Shown here in pieces: positions 35,074-44,871 of a stretch of 64,000 bases of DNA. A model generated the notes under the pieces. The model was not told the DNA's origin. It searched no databases and saw only the letters and a program-made list of their open reading frames with translations. A program made the position numbers and the translations under genes. Every line of letters starts with the position of its first letter. The first letter of the stretch is position 1. Source of the stretch: Euzebyella marina (GTDB taxonomy: Bacteria > Bacteroidota > Bacteroidia > Flavobacteriales > Flavobacteriaceae); NCBI RefSeq assembly GCF_014855515.1, contig NZ_JACYFK010000001.1:1-64000 (forward strand), in the 5' to 3' direction.

Positions 35074-35541
35074 ATGAAGCTCTCAGAAATAAAGAAGCAC
35101 TTAAAAAGCCTTGACCAAATAGCTTTTCTATTGCCTAACGGAGAATTGGTACCCAGTCATTTTCACGTAACAGAGGTGGGCAAAATCACTAAACACTTTA
35201 TTGATTGTGGAGGAACGGTAAGAAATGAGGTAGTCGTAAATTTTCAATTATGGAATGCCGATGATTATAATCACCGCTTGCACCCAGAGAAACTCACTCA
35301 TATTATTGAACTCTCAGAAGAAAAATTGGGCATTGGTGACCTTGAAATCGAAGTAGAATACCAAGGCCGAACTATAGAAAAATTCGCTCTCGAATTTGAT
35401 GGTAGTAATTTTCTACTAACATCAAAACAAACCGACTGTTTGGCTAAAGAAAACTGTGGAATACCTGAGAAGAAACCCAAGTTAAACTTTTCAGAGCTAC
35501 AAACCGGTAATTCTTGCACCCCAGGTGGCGGCTGTTGCTAA
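35074..35541 (+). CDS. DUF6428 family protein of ars operon
   Basis: The 155-residue cytoplasmic protein is found beside ars genes in Bacteroidota. It has a compact N-terminal domain (IKKHLKSLDQIAFLLPNGELVPSHFHVTEVG) with a conserved His/Cys pattern (SHFHVTEVG, HFIDCGG). The last part has four to five Cys (DCLAKENCG, SCTPGGGCC) that may bind arsenite or a metal. Its reaction is unknown. It has its own upstream operator copy and is 23 bases before the phosphatase-type reductase gene. Confidence 0.82.
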   Translation: MKLSEIKKHLKSLDQIAFLLPNGELVPSHFHVTEVGKITKHFIDCGGTVRNEVVVNFQLWNADDYNHRLHPEKLTHIIELSEEKLGIGDLEIEVEYQGRTIEKFALEFDGSNFLLTSKQTDCLAKENCGIPEKKPKLNFSELQTGNSCTPGGGCC

Positions 35542-35564
35542 CACCATAACCGAAAATTAGATTT

Positions 35565-36182
35565 ATGTCGTTACTAAAAACCCTTTCCGAGCAAGTCTCT
35601 ACGCTGAAAAACCTAACTATTTCAGAAGACAGAAAACTGATACTGCAACCTTTGATTGACTATATTCAAGGGCAGGTAGAACAGAAAAAACCAGTTCGCA
35701 TCAATTTTATATGCACCCATAATTCAAGAAGAAGCCATCTTTCTCAAATATGGATGCAGACCTTAGCATATCATTTTGGTTTGAACAATATTATCTGCTA
35801 TTCCGGAGGAACTGAAAGTACCGCAGTTTTTCCGATGGTCATTAAGACCTTGATCAATGCTGGTTTTGAAATTGAAACGATTTCAAAAACCGAAAATCCT
35901 ATTTACAGCATAAAGTATGCCGACAACGAACACCCAATCATTGGTTTTTCTAAAAGACTGGACAGTGATTTTAATCCGAAAGATTCTTTCGCGGCCGTCA
36001 TGACCTGTTCACAAGCTGATGAGGGTTGCCCTTTTGTTGCCGGTGCCGAAAAACGAATACCCATCACTTTTGAAGATCCGAAGGCATTTGATAATTCCCC
36101 ACTTCAAGCAGAGAAATACAAAGAACGTAGCGAGCAGATAGCTTCTGAAATGTATTATGTGCTTTCTCAAATACAGCAGTAA
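35565..36182 (+). CDS. arsC: Low-molecular-weight phosphatase-type arsenate reductase
   Basis: The 205-residue protein has the LMW protein-tyrosine-phosphatase fold with the P-loop C50-THNSR-R56 (CX5R) in ICTHNSRRSHLSQ. A second Cys (C141-C149 area, MTCSQADEGCPF) sits where thioredoxin-coupled ArsC enzymes keep the resolving Cys. In this context it should reduce arsenate to arsenite for export. It sits between the DUF6428 gene (23 bases) and the ACR3 pump, whose ATG follows its stop codon with no gap. A general phosphatase role cannot be excluded. Confidence 0.88.
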   Translation: MSLLKTLSEQVSTLKNLTISEDRKLILQPLIDYIQGQVEQKKPVRINFICTHNSRRSHLSQIWMQTLAYHFGLNNIICYSGGTESTAVFPMVIKTLINAGFEIETISKTENPIYSIKYADNEHPIIGFSKRLDSDFNPKDSFAAVMTCSQADEGCPFVAGAEKRIPITFEDPKAFDNSPLQAEKYKERSEQIASEMYYVLSQIQQ

Positions 36183-37238
36183 ATGGCAAGTAAAAAACTA
36201 GGCTTTCTTGATCGGAACCTCACCTTATGGATCTTTATTGCTATGGCCCTAGGTGTAGGAGTTGGGCACGGATTTCCAAACTTTCCGGATTTTGTAAACG
36301 CTTTCAATAAAGGTTCGACCAATATTCCAATTGCTATCGGTCTCATCTTAATGATGTATCCTCCTTTGGCAAAAGTGAATTATACGCTATTACCAAAAGT
36401 CTTTAGAAACATCAAAATACTTTCGATATCCCTCATCCTTAATTGGGTGGTAGGCCGTATTCTAATGTTCGTTCTGGCATTGACCTTTCTTTCCGATTAC
36501 CCTGAATATATGGTGGGTCTTATCCTTATCGGTTTGGCAAGATGTATAGCCATGGTATTGGTATGGAACGATTTGGCGGAAGGTAGTAGCGAATACGGTG
36601 CTGGCTTAGTGGCTCTCAACAGTATTTTTCAAGTATTCGCGTATAGTTTTTATGCCTATATTTTTATTACTGTACTTCCACCCTATTTTGGTTTTGATGG
36701 TGCCATTGTTGACATCTCGATTGCCACTATAGCCGAAAGTGTGGTGATTTATCTGGGTATACCGTTTGTATTGGGCATTGCTTCTAGGTTCTTTTTCATT
36801 AGATTAAAAGGAGAAGATTGGTATTCAAATAAATTCATTCCCGCAATTTCCCCCATTACCCTTTATGCATTACTGTTTACCATAGTTATCATGTTTTCTT
36901 TAAAAGGCGAACTGATTGTTGAAATTCCTATGGATGTCGTTATCATTGCCATACCCTTGGTCATCTATTTCATTCTAATGTTTATCATCGGCTTTTTTGT
37001 CACTAAGGCATCTGGCGCTAATTACGATAAGACCACATCAGTAGCCTTTACAGCCGCCGGAAACAATTTTGAATTAGCGATTGCCGTTGCTATCGCTGTT
37101 TTCGGCCTCAATTCGGGCCAAGCATTTACCGGGGTTATCGGCCCCTTAGTAGAGGTACCGGCTCTTATTCTTTTGGTCAAGGTTGCCTTTTGGCTTAGAA
37201 GGAGGTATTTTCAAAAAAATCTTACCGAAAGCTATTAA
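36183..37238 (+). CDS. arsB: ACR3-type arsenite efflux transporter
   Basis: The 351-residue protein has ten predicted membrane helices. It is the ACR3 family, not ArsB of the E. coli type, by the helix motif [20 protein letters not shown] with the essential Cys and by [16 protein letters not shown] near the end. It exports arsenite out of the cell. It starts immediately after the reductase stop codon (zero spacing). The symbol arsB is often used in annotation for ACR3 genes. Confidence 0.93.
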   Translation: MASKKLGFLDRNLTLWIFIAMALGVGVGHGFPNFPDFVNAFNKGSTNIPIAIGLILMMYPPLAKVNYTLLPKVFRNIKILSISLILNWVVGRILMFVLALTFLSDYPEYMVGLILIGLARCIAMVLVWNDLAEGSSEYGAGLVALNSIFQVFAYSFYAYIFITVLPPYFGFDGAIVDISIATIAESVVIYLGIPFVLGIASRFFFIRLKGEDWYSNKFIPAISPITLYALLFTIVIMFSLKGELIVEIPMDVVIIAIPLVIYFILMFIIGFFVTKASGANYDKTTSVAFTAAGNNFELAIAVAIAVFGLNSGQAFTGVIGPLVEVPALILLVKVAFWLRRRYFQKNLTESY

Positions 37239-37321
37239 ACTGAATCCTTCTTCAGCCCGTAGCCTAAGTTGCGTATATTTAGATAGGTTTTAACGAATTC
37301 AACTTTGCCTATTTAGTTATC

Positions 37322-38155
37322 ATGAAGAAGTACCTATTGCTATTTTCAATTTCATTTCTGCTTTTTCAGAATGCAATAACTGGACAGGCTTCCGTAGAAT
37401 CGGATGTCATCAAAAATCAGTCGTTATCGGAAGTCTGCATTATGGGTGTACTCCACTTTGTATCAAAAAACAATAGTGTTAGCCAGAAATATACCTCGGT
37501 TCAAGACCCGAAAAGCCAAAAAGAAATTAAAGATCTTGTACAAAGACTTAAAAAATTTCGCCCGACGAAAATTGCTGTCGAAAGACCGTACAAATCAAAT
37601 ATAGAACTGAACGAGGCCTATCAATCTTACCTCAAAGGAGAATATCAGCTTAGCGATGAAGAAACAGACCAAATTGCCTTTAGGTTGGCCAAAGAGCTCG
37701 GTCATGAAAAGTTATACCTGGTTTATAGCCAAGTAAATTTTGATTTTGAAAAAGCCATCACCTTTGCAAAAACTAACGGACAAGAAGAATTGGTCAATAC
37801 CATTTACGCAAATGCGCAAGGGCTGGCGTCTGACTATGATAGTATCGCCAATAGCTCAGGTTTAGTTAAGGCGATTACATACATCAATACACCAGAAGCT
37901 ATAAATCAAAATCATCTAGGCTATCAATTGCTCTGTCAAATTGGCAACGATTCATTACAGATAGGCGCAGAGGTGGTAGGTGGTTGGTACACTTCGAATC
38001 TTAAGATTTTTGAAAACATAAGAACTGTAAGTACTACCCATCAGAATGAAAGAGTCTTGGTCATTTATGGTCAAGGTCATTGTAAAATTCTCAGTCAATT
38101 GGTCAAAGATTCACCGCTTCTGAATTTGGTACCTGTGAACCAATTTTTGGAATAA
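37322..38155 (+). CDS. DUF5694 domain exported protein (TraB-like fold)
   Basis: The 277-residue protein has a signal peptide (about 1-21, ending ITGQ). The domain begins VCIMGVLHFVSKNN, continues with KKFRPTKIAVERPYKSN, and ends RVLVIYGQGHCKILSQL. The GxLHF, E in the VERP segment and GxGH elements are the pattern of the TraB/Tiki/EreA superfamily, some of which are metal-dependent hydrolases. It lies after the ars operon, 84 bases downstream, and has no clear partner. Enzymatic activity is only inferred. Confidence 0.82.
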   Translation: MKKYLLLFSISFLLFQNAITGQASVESDVIKNQSLSEVCIMGVLHFVSKNNSVSQKYTSVQDPKSQKEIKDLVQRLKKFRPTKIAVERPYKSNIELNEAYQSYLKGEYQLSDEETDQIAFRLAKELGHEKLYLVYSQVNFDFEKAITFAKTNGQEELVNTIYANAQGLASDYDSIANSSGLVKAITYINTPEAINQNHLGYQLLCQIGNDSLQIGAEVVGGWYTSNLKIFENIRTVSTTHQNERVLVIYGQGHCKILSQLVKDSPLLNLVPVNQFLE

Positions 38156-38292
38156 AGAGAATACTTGGAAAAGAAATAAATTGAAAGCCGCACTAATAAC
38201 TTCCTAGCAAGTAGAAACTTAATAGGCATTTAGTATCTTTAGTTGTTTCGTTTTTCAATTTACAATCTTCTAATTAATCCAACTTGACCAAA

Positions 38293-39792
38293 ATGAAAAG
38301 TACTACTATTGTTTTCGTTCTTCTCTTGGCTTTTATAGCAAACACCCATGCCCAAAATGATTTGGGTATTTTTAATCTACAATCCGATATCGGAGACGTA
38401 AAACATCAAGGTACTACCACTTACGACCCAGAAACACAGACTTACCAACTTACGGGTTCTGGGGCCAACATTTGGTTCGATAAAGACGAGTTCCATTTTG
38501 CGCACAAGAAAACAACGGGCAACTTTATCCTGAGAACTCATGCCAAGTTCATCGGCGAAGGTGTTGATGCCCATAGAAAGTTGGGGTGGATGGTAAGGAC
38601 GGACAGCGCTACCGATGCTCCCATGGTTTGCGCAACCGTTCATGGCGATGGTTTGACCTCTATTCAATATCGAAAGAAAAAAGGTGAGCAAATAGAGGAA
38701 GTAATAGCTCCGATAAAAGCGCCCGATGTAATTCAACTAGAAAGAAGGGGCGGCAGCTTCTTTTTGAGCGTTGCCAAATACGGTGATTTATTTTGGTCTG
38801 TAGAAGTACCTCATTTTGAATTTCCCGAAGAACTATTGACCGGACTTTTTGTGTGCGCCCATAATGCCGATGTTAAAGAAAAGGCCGAGTTCAAAAACAC
38901 CCGTATTGTATTGCCAGCCCCTGCAGAACTGGTACCCTATCAGGAATATTTAGGCAGCCATTTAGAGCGTATGTCTATAGATACGGGTAATCGAAAAATA
39001 CTGTACACCGTTGATAATTCGATTCAAGCCCCAAATTGGACCCCAGATGGAGAAACTCTTATCTTCAATAGCGAGGGGCTCCTTTTTAATTATGATTTGA
39101 ACTCCAATAAAGTATCTCAATTGCCTACCGATTTCGTAAAAAACAATAACAACGATCACGTACTTTCCTTTGGCGGTAAAATGCTGGGCATAAGTAGCGC
39201 CAGTGGTGAAGAAGAATATGGATCGCTCGTTTATACCGTACCCGTTGCTGGGGGTGTGCCTAAAAGAATTACCCCTACAGGCCCTAGTTATTTGCATGGC
39301 TGGTCTCCCGATGGAAAATGGTTAACCTATACCGGAGGTAGAAATGGGGTCTACGACATTTATAAAATAGCTTCTGATGGAAAAGGAAAGGAAATCAAGC
39401 TTACCGACCAACCTACCTTGGACGATGGATCGGAATATACACCCGATGGAAAATACATTTACTTCAATTCTGCACGTACAGGTTCTATGGAAATTTGGCG
39501 GATGCGTCCTGATGGAACCGAACAGGAGCAATTGACCAACGACTCTCTTCAAAACTGGTTTCCGCATATATCCCCAGACGGGAAATCTATGGTATTCATA
39601 TCGTACTTACCGGAAGTACCGGCTGCTGACCATCCATTTTACAAACAGGTTTATTTGAGAACAATGCCGATTAACGGCGGCCCCATTAAGGTGGTAGCCT
39701 ATTTATACGGCGGGCAAGGCACCATAAACGTTCCTAGTTGGTCACCCGACGGAAAACATATCGCCTTCGTTAGCAATACCTTAATTGACTAA
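38293..39792 (+). CDS. TolB-like beta-propeller exported protein
   Basis: I take the ATG at 38293; the TTG upstream adds only three residues. The 499-residue protein has a signal peptide (about 1-21, ending THAQ), a DUF1349-like jelly-roll domain (about 30-205, with GNFILRTHAKFIGEG and KLGWMVRTDS), and a C-terminal propeller (about 215-499) with repeated PD40/WD40-like blades (WTPDGETLIFNSEG, WSPDGKWLTYTGG, YTPDGKYIYFNSAR, ISPDGKSMVFIS, WSPDGKHIAFVS). Such proteins are periplasmic. The next gene (esterase-like) starts 9 bases later, indicating an operon. Confidence 0.85.
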   Translation: MKSTTIVFVLLLAFIANTHAQNDLGIFNLQSDIGDVKHQGTTTYDPETQTYQLTGSGANIWFDKDEFHFAHKKTTGNFILRTHAKFIGEGVDAHRKLGWMVRTDSATDAPMVCATVHGDGLTSIQYRKKKGEQIEEVIAPIKAPDVIQLERRGGSFFLSVAKYGDLFWSVEVPHFEFPEELLTGLFVCAHNADVKEKAEFKNTRIVLPAPAELVPYQEYLGSHLERMSIDTGNRKILYTVDNSIQAPNWTPDGETLIFNSEGLLFNYDLNSNKVSQLPTDFVKNNNNDHVLSFGGKMLGISSASGEEEYGSLVYTVPVAGGVPKRITPTGPSYLHGWSPDGKWLTYTGGRNGVYDIYKIASDGKGKEIKLTDQPTLDDGSEYTPDGKYIYFNSARTGSMEIWRMRPDGTEQEQLTNDSLQNWFPHISPDGKSMVFISYLPEVPAADHPFYKQVYLRTMPINGGPIKVVAYLYGGQGTINVPSWSPDGKHIAFVSNTLID

Positions 39793-39801
39793 AAACAAGT
39801 T

Positions 39802-40965
39802 ATGCGCTCAATTCAAATTACTTTTTTGTTCTTATTTAGCTTTTTTGCCTCTCTTAACGCACAAGAAAACATGCTTTGCGTGGGGCGTTACTGGACCGAG
39901 GACGAGGGCAACCTAATGCTGAAAGATTTCGCCAAGGAATGGAACGACCTTAACACATGGGAGTCTAGGGCTTCTAAAATAAAAGAGGGCATATTGGAAG
40001 GTTTGCAGTGGGCCAAAATGCCACAGACCGAAAGTAACTTAAATGTTATTATACGCGACAAAAAAGAGATGGACGGTTACACGGTTGAAAACGTGGCCAT
40101 TGAAAGCTTTCCAGGGTTTTATATAACGGGCAATCTCTATCGCCCTGTTATCGAAAAAAACAAATATGCCGGTATTCTTTCTCCGCATGGCCACTTGGCC
40201 GATAAGAGATTTACACACTATATACAAAAAAGAGCAGCGGTTCTTGCCCGGATGGGAGCCATTGTTTTTGCTTATGATATGGTTGGTTATGGAGAAAGCC
40301 ACCAAGTAGAGCATAAAATGCCGATTGCCCTACTTTTACAAACCTATAACAGTAAAAGGGTATTGGATTATTTGCTTTCTAGACTTGATATCGACCCAGA
40401 GCGTATTGGAATGACAGGAGGGTCTGGCGGGGGAACCCAAACATTTGTTCTTACCGCCATTGATGAACGCATTAAGGTTTCGGCTCCAGTTGTTCAGGTA
40501 TCGGCACATTTCTTTGGCGGCTGCGTCTGTGAAAGTGGCATGCCCATTCATAAAACCAAAGAACTCCAAACCAGCAATGTAGAAATAGCCGCATTGTGCG
40601 CGCCCCGCCCCCTATTGGTTGTTTCAGATGGAGCGGACTGGACCCGCAATACTCCTCGTGTCGAGTTCCCCTATATTCAGAAAGTATATGCTCTGTACGA
40701 TGCAGAGCACAAAGCTGAAAATGTGCATCTTCCATTAGAAAAGCATGATTATGGCTATTCTAAACGAGCGGCCGCTTACAACTTTTTCGGGCACCATCTA
40801 GGTTTGAGTATGGGCAACGTGCCTTATGATGATGGTTATCAAGAAGATTTTGTCACCATACTTCCTATAGAAAAATTAAAAGTCTTTACCGATGAAAACC
40901 CAATGCCGGCAAATGCCCTTCAAGGCAATGAAGCAGTTATGGATTATTTAAAAATCGCACCCTAA
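39802..40965 (+). CDS. Exported alpha/beta hydrolase (acetyl xylan esterase-like)
   Basis: The 387-residue protein has a signal peptide (about 1-20, ending LNAQ) and an alpha/beta-hydrolase fold. The nucleophile elbow is [11 protein letters not shown] with Ser208. The oxyanion region [11 protein letters not shown] and the later [14 protein letters not shown] (acid) and EKHDYGYS (His) fit the catalytic triad. Such enzymes are annotated as acetyl xylan esterases or dienelactone-like hydrolases. It is 9 bases after the propeller gene. Its stop codon overlaps the hemL stop by 4 bases tail-to-tail. Confidence 0.85.
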   Translation: MRSIQITFLFLFSFFASLNAQENMLCVGRYWTEDEGNLMLKDFAKEWNDLNTWESRASKIKEGILEGLQWAKMPQTESNLNVIIRDKKEMDGYTVENVAIESFPGFYITGNLYRPVIEKNKYAGILSPHGHLADKRFTHYIQKRAAVLARMGAIVFAYDMVGYGESHQVEHKMPIALLLQTYNSKRVLDYLLSRLDIDPERIGMTGGSGGGTQTFVLTAIDERIKVSAPVVQVSAHFFGGCVCESGMPIHKTKELQTSNVEIAALCAPRPLLVVSDGADWTRNTPRVEFPYIQKVYALYDAEHKAENVHLPLEKHDYGYSKRAAAYNFFGHHLGLSMGNVPYDDGYQEDFVTILPIEKLKVFTDENPMPANALQGNEAVMDYLKIAP

Positions 40966-42245
40966 TTCAGCTCAACTTTTGAAGCCGCCTCTATGGTCTT
41001 ATCCAAATCTTCATAGCTTAAGGCATCGTTCAAGAAATAACTTTCAAAAGCACTTGGCGGCAAGTAAATGCCCTGCTGAAGCATACCGTGAAAGTACTTT
41101 TTAAATGAATTGTTATTGCCTTTTGCCGAAGACTCAAAATCTATCACTGGTTCCTCAGTAAAATGCACGGAAATCATACTTCCAAAACGGTTAATTTGAT
41201 AGGGGATTCCCTTTTCTTGCAAAACCGTATCAAACCCTTTGTGCAAATATTCCGTTTTATTTGCAAGACTTTCAAAAACTTCCGGTCGGTCGTTAAGTTC
41301 GGTCAACATGGCCAATCCTGCTGCCATGGCCAATGGGTTTCCACTTAATGTACCAGCTTGATAGACAAGGCCTTCGGGGGCCAAATGCGACATTATTTCG
41401 GCTCTTGCAGCGAATGCCCCCACCGGTAATCCTCCACCAATGACCTTTCCAAAACAAAGAATATCGGCATCTATAGCCAATGCTTCTTGAGCTCCTCCTT
41501 TTCCCAACCTAAAACCGGTCATTACTTCATCGAAAATTAAAAGTATTCCCTGATCGGCACACAGCTTTTTTAGGCCAGTCATAAATTCTTTGGTCGGAAT
41601 GATACAACCCATATTACCGGCAACCGGTTCAATAATGATAGCGGCTATCTCACCTTTGTTCGCATTTACCAAACCTTGAACATCAGCTAAATCATTATAC
41701 TTTGCCAATAGTGTGTCTTTTGCGGTACCTTGGGTGACCCCAGGGCTATTCGGGCTACCAAAAGTAACCGCGCCACTACCTGCTTGAATCAAAAAAGAAT
41801 CGGAATGGCCGTGGTAACAACCGGCAAACTTGATTATTTTATCCTTACCGGTATAACCTCTCGCCAATCGCACGGCACTCATACACGCCTCGGTACCACT
41901 ATTAACAAACCTTATTTTGTCGATATTCGGCACCATGGAGACGGCCAACTTGGCCAAATCGGTCTCAATTTCGGTGGGCATACCGAATGAGGTACCCTTT
42001 TTTGCCTTATCAATTACGGCCTTGATCACAGGTTCATAGGCATGCCCCAGAATTAGCGGCCCCCATGAAGCGATATAATCGATTAATTTATTGCCATCTT
42101 CATCGTAGAGATAGGCTCCTTTTGCTTCCTTTACAAAAATCGGGTCTCCACCAACAGCTTTAAATGCTCTCACGGGAGAATTCACTCCGCCTGGTATGTA
42201 TTGTTGGGCCTCTGCAAAAAGGGCACTACTTCTTTTATAAATCAT
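40962..42245 (-). CDS. hemL: Glutamate-1-semialdehyde 2,1-aminomutase
   Basis: HemL converts glutamate-1-semialdehyde into 5-aminolevulinate, the precursor of heme, by a PLP mechanism. The 427-residue length is normal. The PLP Lys267 is in the conserved [14 protein letters not shown]. Other signatures are [35 protein letters not shown] and [10 protein letters not shown]. It lies downstream of three minus-strand genes whose ends overlap, with a 50-base gap to the glucosaminidase gene. Confidence 0.97.
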   Translation of the reverse strand: MIYKRSSALFAEAQQYIPGGVNSPVRAFKAVGGDPIFVKEAKGAYLYDEDGNKLIDYIASWGPLILGHAYEPVIKAVIDKAKKGTSFGMPTEIETDLAKLAVSMVPNIDKIRFVNSGTEACMSAVRLARGYTGKDKIIKFAGCYHGHSDSFLIQAGSGAVTFGSPNSPGVTQGTAKDTLLAKYNDLADVQGLVNANKGEIAAIIIEPVAGNMGCIIPTKEFMTGLKKLCADQGILLIFDEVMTGFRLGKGGAQEALAIDADILCFGKVIGGGLPVGAFAARAEIMSHLAPEGLVYQAGTLSGNPLAMAAGLAMLTELNDRPEVFESLANKTEYLHKGFDTVLQEKGIPYQINRFGSMISVHFTEEPVIDFESSAKGNNNSFKKYFHGMLQQGIYLPPSAFESYFLNDALSYEDLDKTIEAASKVELN

Positions 42246-42295
42246 GAATTGTTTTTTGAATAGAAATTGATAAAACCTTTACAGAAAAAGATTTA

Positions 42296-43159
42296 CTATT
42301 TATTGTAATTATCAGTTTTTACCGTAAGCTTTTGACCTACCGACAAATTGGTATCGTACATGTAGTTCCAACGCATAAGCTCATCGACAGTTACGGCATA
42401 TCGCTTTGAAAGTGAGTAAAGTGTATCGCCAGGTTGTACGACATGAAAATCAGTTTCTGCTTTTGCGATAACCGCATCGGCACGCTGTTTACCATACCCC
42501 TCACCCACTACATCTACGTCATATCTATGCAGTTGATGACGCTCTATAAGGGCGATTAATTTTTGAGGATATCTCTTATCGGTCGCGTAACCGGCTTGTC
42601 GCAGACCTTTGGCCCATCTTTTATAATCGTCGATAGGATAATCGAAGAGAAATGCATAGCGGGAACGGTTTTTCAGAAAAATACTGTGGTCTCGATAAGA
42701 ATACATGGGATGGTTATATTTTCGAAAGCATTCCCCTTTTTCATCATCATCATGAAAATCGTAATCGCCCTGCCAACCAGTATGGCACTTGATTCCGAAA
42801 TGGTTATTGGTTTTCTTGGCGAGTTCACCTTTTCCGAAGCCGCTTTCCAGCAAACCTTGGGCAAGGGTAATACTGGCGGGTATACCATAGGCTTTCATTT
42901 CCATTTGGGCTATCTCAGAAAATGTTTTGATGTATTCTTCCGGCGAATCTATTTGAAAGAGAATGAATTTACCTGTATCCTCTGGCATAACGTAAAGTCC
43001 ATCATCTTTTTTCTTCTCCTCTTTCTTAACCTCGGCAACTTTTGGCGGACTTTTATAACGACCTCTATCGCTGTTGCCAGATACCGTTCGCTTTGTTTTA
43101 CATCCAATAAAAATAATGCCCAATAAGGCCAGTAAAAGCAATCTACGTGTTACACGCAT
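42296..43159 (-). CDS. Glucosaminidase-LysM lipoprotein
   Basis: The 287-residue protein has a lipobox Cys at 20 (FIGC), a charged linker (about 30-55), a glucosaminidase (flagellar FlgJ-like) domain at about 75-215 with the catalytic Glu in LLESGFGKGE and the NNHFGIKC and DYPIDDYKRWAKGL motifs, and a LysM domain at about 238-281 (VVQPGDTLYSLSKRYAVTVDEL). It should cut peptidoglycan in the periplasm while bound to the outer membrane. Its start overlaps the upstream desulfhydrase gene by 10 bases. Confidence 0.92.
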   Translation of the reverse strand: MRVTRRLLLLALLGIIFIGCKTKRTVSGNSDRGRYKSPPKVAEVKKEEKKKDDGLYVMPEDTGKFILFQIDSPEEYIKTFSEIAQMEMKAYGIPASITLAQGLLESGFGKGELAKKTNNHFGIKCHTGWQGDYDFHDDDEKGECFRKYNHPMYSYRDHSIFLKNRSRYAFLFDYPIDDYKRWAKGLRQAGYATDKRYPQKLIALIERHQLHRYDVDVVGEGYGKQRADAVIAKAETDFHVVQPGDTLYSLSKRYAVTVDELMRWNYMYDTNLSVGQKLTVKTDNYNK

Positions 43160-44055
43160 ATCAATGGAAGGTTTTTCTTTTTCAAGTTCTCGTTCATACC
43201 TAAAATGCCTTGTAGACCACCGGTATGTATGGCCAAAATTTTTGTTCCCTTTTTGAATTTCCCTTTTTTTACCATATCCAAAAGTCCGTACATCATCTTT
43301 CCGGTATAGATAGGGTCTAAAGGAATACCTGTATTTTTTTTGAAGTCATTAATGAATTCAATCAAATGGGTATTCACCTTGGCATAGCCCCCAAAATGGT
43401 AATCTAGAATCAGTTGCCAATTTTCTTTCTCGGCAAATTTACAAATATCTTCTTTCAAAAAATCACCCTTCAATGCAGGAAACCCAAGAACCGTCTGCTT
43501 TTGAATAGAAGCATTAATAATGCCACTTATTGTTCCGCCCGTACCAACGGCAACAGACACATAATCGAAATCTTTATCATTTTCGCTCAATATTTCTTCG
43601 CACCCTTTTATGGCAAGGGCGTTAGTGCCTCCTTCAGGAAGGTGGTAGAAAGCCCCGAATTCACCTTTAAGAACCTTGAGCAATTCCAGATTCTCCTTGC
43701 TTCTATAACTTGCTCTAGATATGAATTTGAAGTGCATTCCGTTCTCGTGAGCGAATGCAAGGGTCGGATTTAAATGCCATTTGGCCAGAAGTTCTTCCCC
43801 CCTTATTACCCCAATAGTTTGAAGGCCGTGCTGCTTTCCTGCATAGGCTGTAGCTGCAATGTGGTTGGAAAAGGCACCACCAAAGGTGAGTAAATTCGAA
43901 TACCCTGATTTTTGGGCTTCAATAAGATTGTACTTTAATTTTCTGTACTTATTGCCCGAGATTCGAGGATGCAGTTCATCTTCCCTTTTAATAAATAAGG
44001 AAATCTCTTTTTGTTCTAAAAATGGAAGTTTTATTTCTTGGTTTCGAGCTTTCAC
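43150..44055 (-). CDS. 1-aminocyclopropane-1-carboxylate deaminase/D-cysteine desulfhydrase
   Basis: The 301-residue PLP enzyme of fold type II has the PLP Lys36 in SGNKYRKLKYN. Other family motifs are TFGGAFSNHIAATAYAG, LPEGGTNALAIKGC and VAVGTGGTISGI near the phosphate pocket, and HTGGLQGILG at the end. It breaks down D-cysteine or ACC to ammonia and an oxo acid. Its gene overlaps the following glucosaminidase gene by 10 bases and the preceding gene by 4 bases, so translation is coupled. Substrate preference cannot be decided from the sequence. Confidence 0.88.
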   Translation of the reverse strand: MKARNQEIKLPFLEQKEISLFIKREDELHPRISGNKYRKLKYNLIEAQKSGYSNLLTFGGAFSNHIAATAYAGKQHGLQTIGVIRGEELLAKWHLNPTLAFAHENGMHFKFISRASYRSKENLELLKVLKGEFGAFYHLPEGGTNALAIKGCEEILSENDKDFDYVSVAVGTGGTISGIINASIQKQTVLGFPALKGDFLKEDICKFAEKENWQLILDYHFGGYAKVNTHLIEFINDFKKNTGIPLDPIYTGKMMYGLLDMVKKGKFKKGTKILAIHTGGLQGILGMNENLKKKNLPLICV

Positions 44056-44399
44056 TCAGGGTGTATTTGCGACACCCAAAGATATTTAATAAAACTGAAC
44101 GCTTTTCTCTCTGAAATATAGTTCAAGTTTTTCTCGTTCTCATAAGCTTCACGCTCAAAGCTTATATTCTGGTAAGCCTTGTAGCTATCAAGATAGGCAA
44201 TAGTTCTAAAAAGCCATTCAGTAATATAAAAAAGGTAGAAAAATACTATGAGTAATTCTTGCTGCTGTCGTAAATGAATGCGCTCGTGGTTGATGAGAAC
44301 TAAGTCTTCCCTTAAGCCATTATGCTTAAGAAAAATGAAAGGCCAAAGTGAAAGACCTACATAATTCTTATAGAAAAAATGTTTAAAGACTAAGATCAT
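44052..44399 (-). CDS. Small membrane protein with HExxH motif
   Basis: The 115-residue protein has hydrophobic segments at about 14-24 and 49-67. Just before the second lies NHERIHLRQQQELL, with HERIH fitting a zincin HExxH. About 45 residues further, SFEREAYENEKN has acidic residues where M48/M56 peptidases keep the third zinc ligand. It looks like a minimal zinc-peptidase core in the membrane. Whether it is active is unknown. It is the first gene of a minus-strand operon, overlapping the next gene by 4 bases. Confidence 0.75.
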   Translation of the reverse strand: MILVFKHFFYKNYVGLSLWPFIFLKHNGLREDLVLINHERIHLRQQQELLIVFFYLFYITEWLFRTIAYLDSYKAYQNISFEREAYENEKNLNYISERKAFSFIKYLWVSQIHPE

Positions 44400-44637
44400 A
44401 ATCGAATGTTAAAACGGAGACTTAACAAGTTAATTGTAACCGCATTGCTCTTTTCGATAACACAAATGTAACGCATGGCATTGCACATCTCCGTTAAAAG
44501 CAACTTAAATACAGATGAAAGGCCCACTTTTCATTTTAAATTTGATGTGTACGTATAAAATTATGTATCTTCTTAAATATCTTATAACAGCTATTTTTGA
44601 CGGCGCTATTGAAAAATGATTTTATAGCTTAAGAGAA

Positions 44638-44799
44638 ATGAAAAAAATTATTCCCTTAGAAGATGGTGACTTTTACCTATCAGAAGAAGGTTATCGAGTT
44701 TTTACCGAAAAGTATCTTCTTCGACGTGGTTATTGTTGCGAAAGTGGTTGCAGGCATTGCCCTTACGACTTTGAAAAAAAGAAGGGTTACAGAAATTAG
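44638..44799 (+). CDS. DUF5522 Cys-rich small protein
   Basis: A 53-residue frame not covered by ordinary length cut-offs. It reads as the DUF5522 family with YLLRRGYCCESGCRHCPY in the second half. The C-C-x4-C-x2-C spacing suggests one bound metal or a redox role. The protein starts MKKIIPLEDGDFYLSEEGYRVFTEKY, matching the family opening, and has no signal peptide, so it is cytoplasmic. The function is unknown. It is 72 bases before the DUF4136 lipoprotein gene. Confidence 0.88.
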   Translation: MKKIIPLEDGDFYLSEEGYRVFTEKYLLRRGYCCESGCRHCPYDFEKKKGYRN

Positions 44800-44871
44800 A
44801 AGTAACTCTTCGGCATGATTTTTGTGAATTTTATGCTAGAATTATACTCATAACTCCAAATATTTAATGAT

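Noticed and set aside
42563-43126. 187-codon + strand frame opposite the glucosaminidase gene
   Set aside because: Antisense shadow; the hydrophobic look comes from reversed codons of the real lipoprotein gene.
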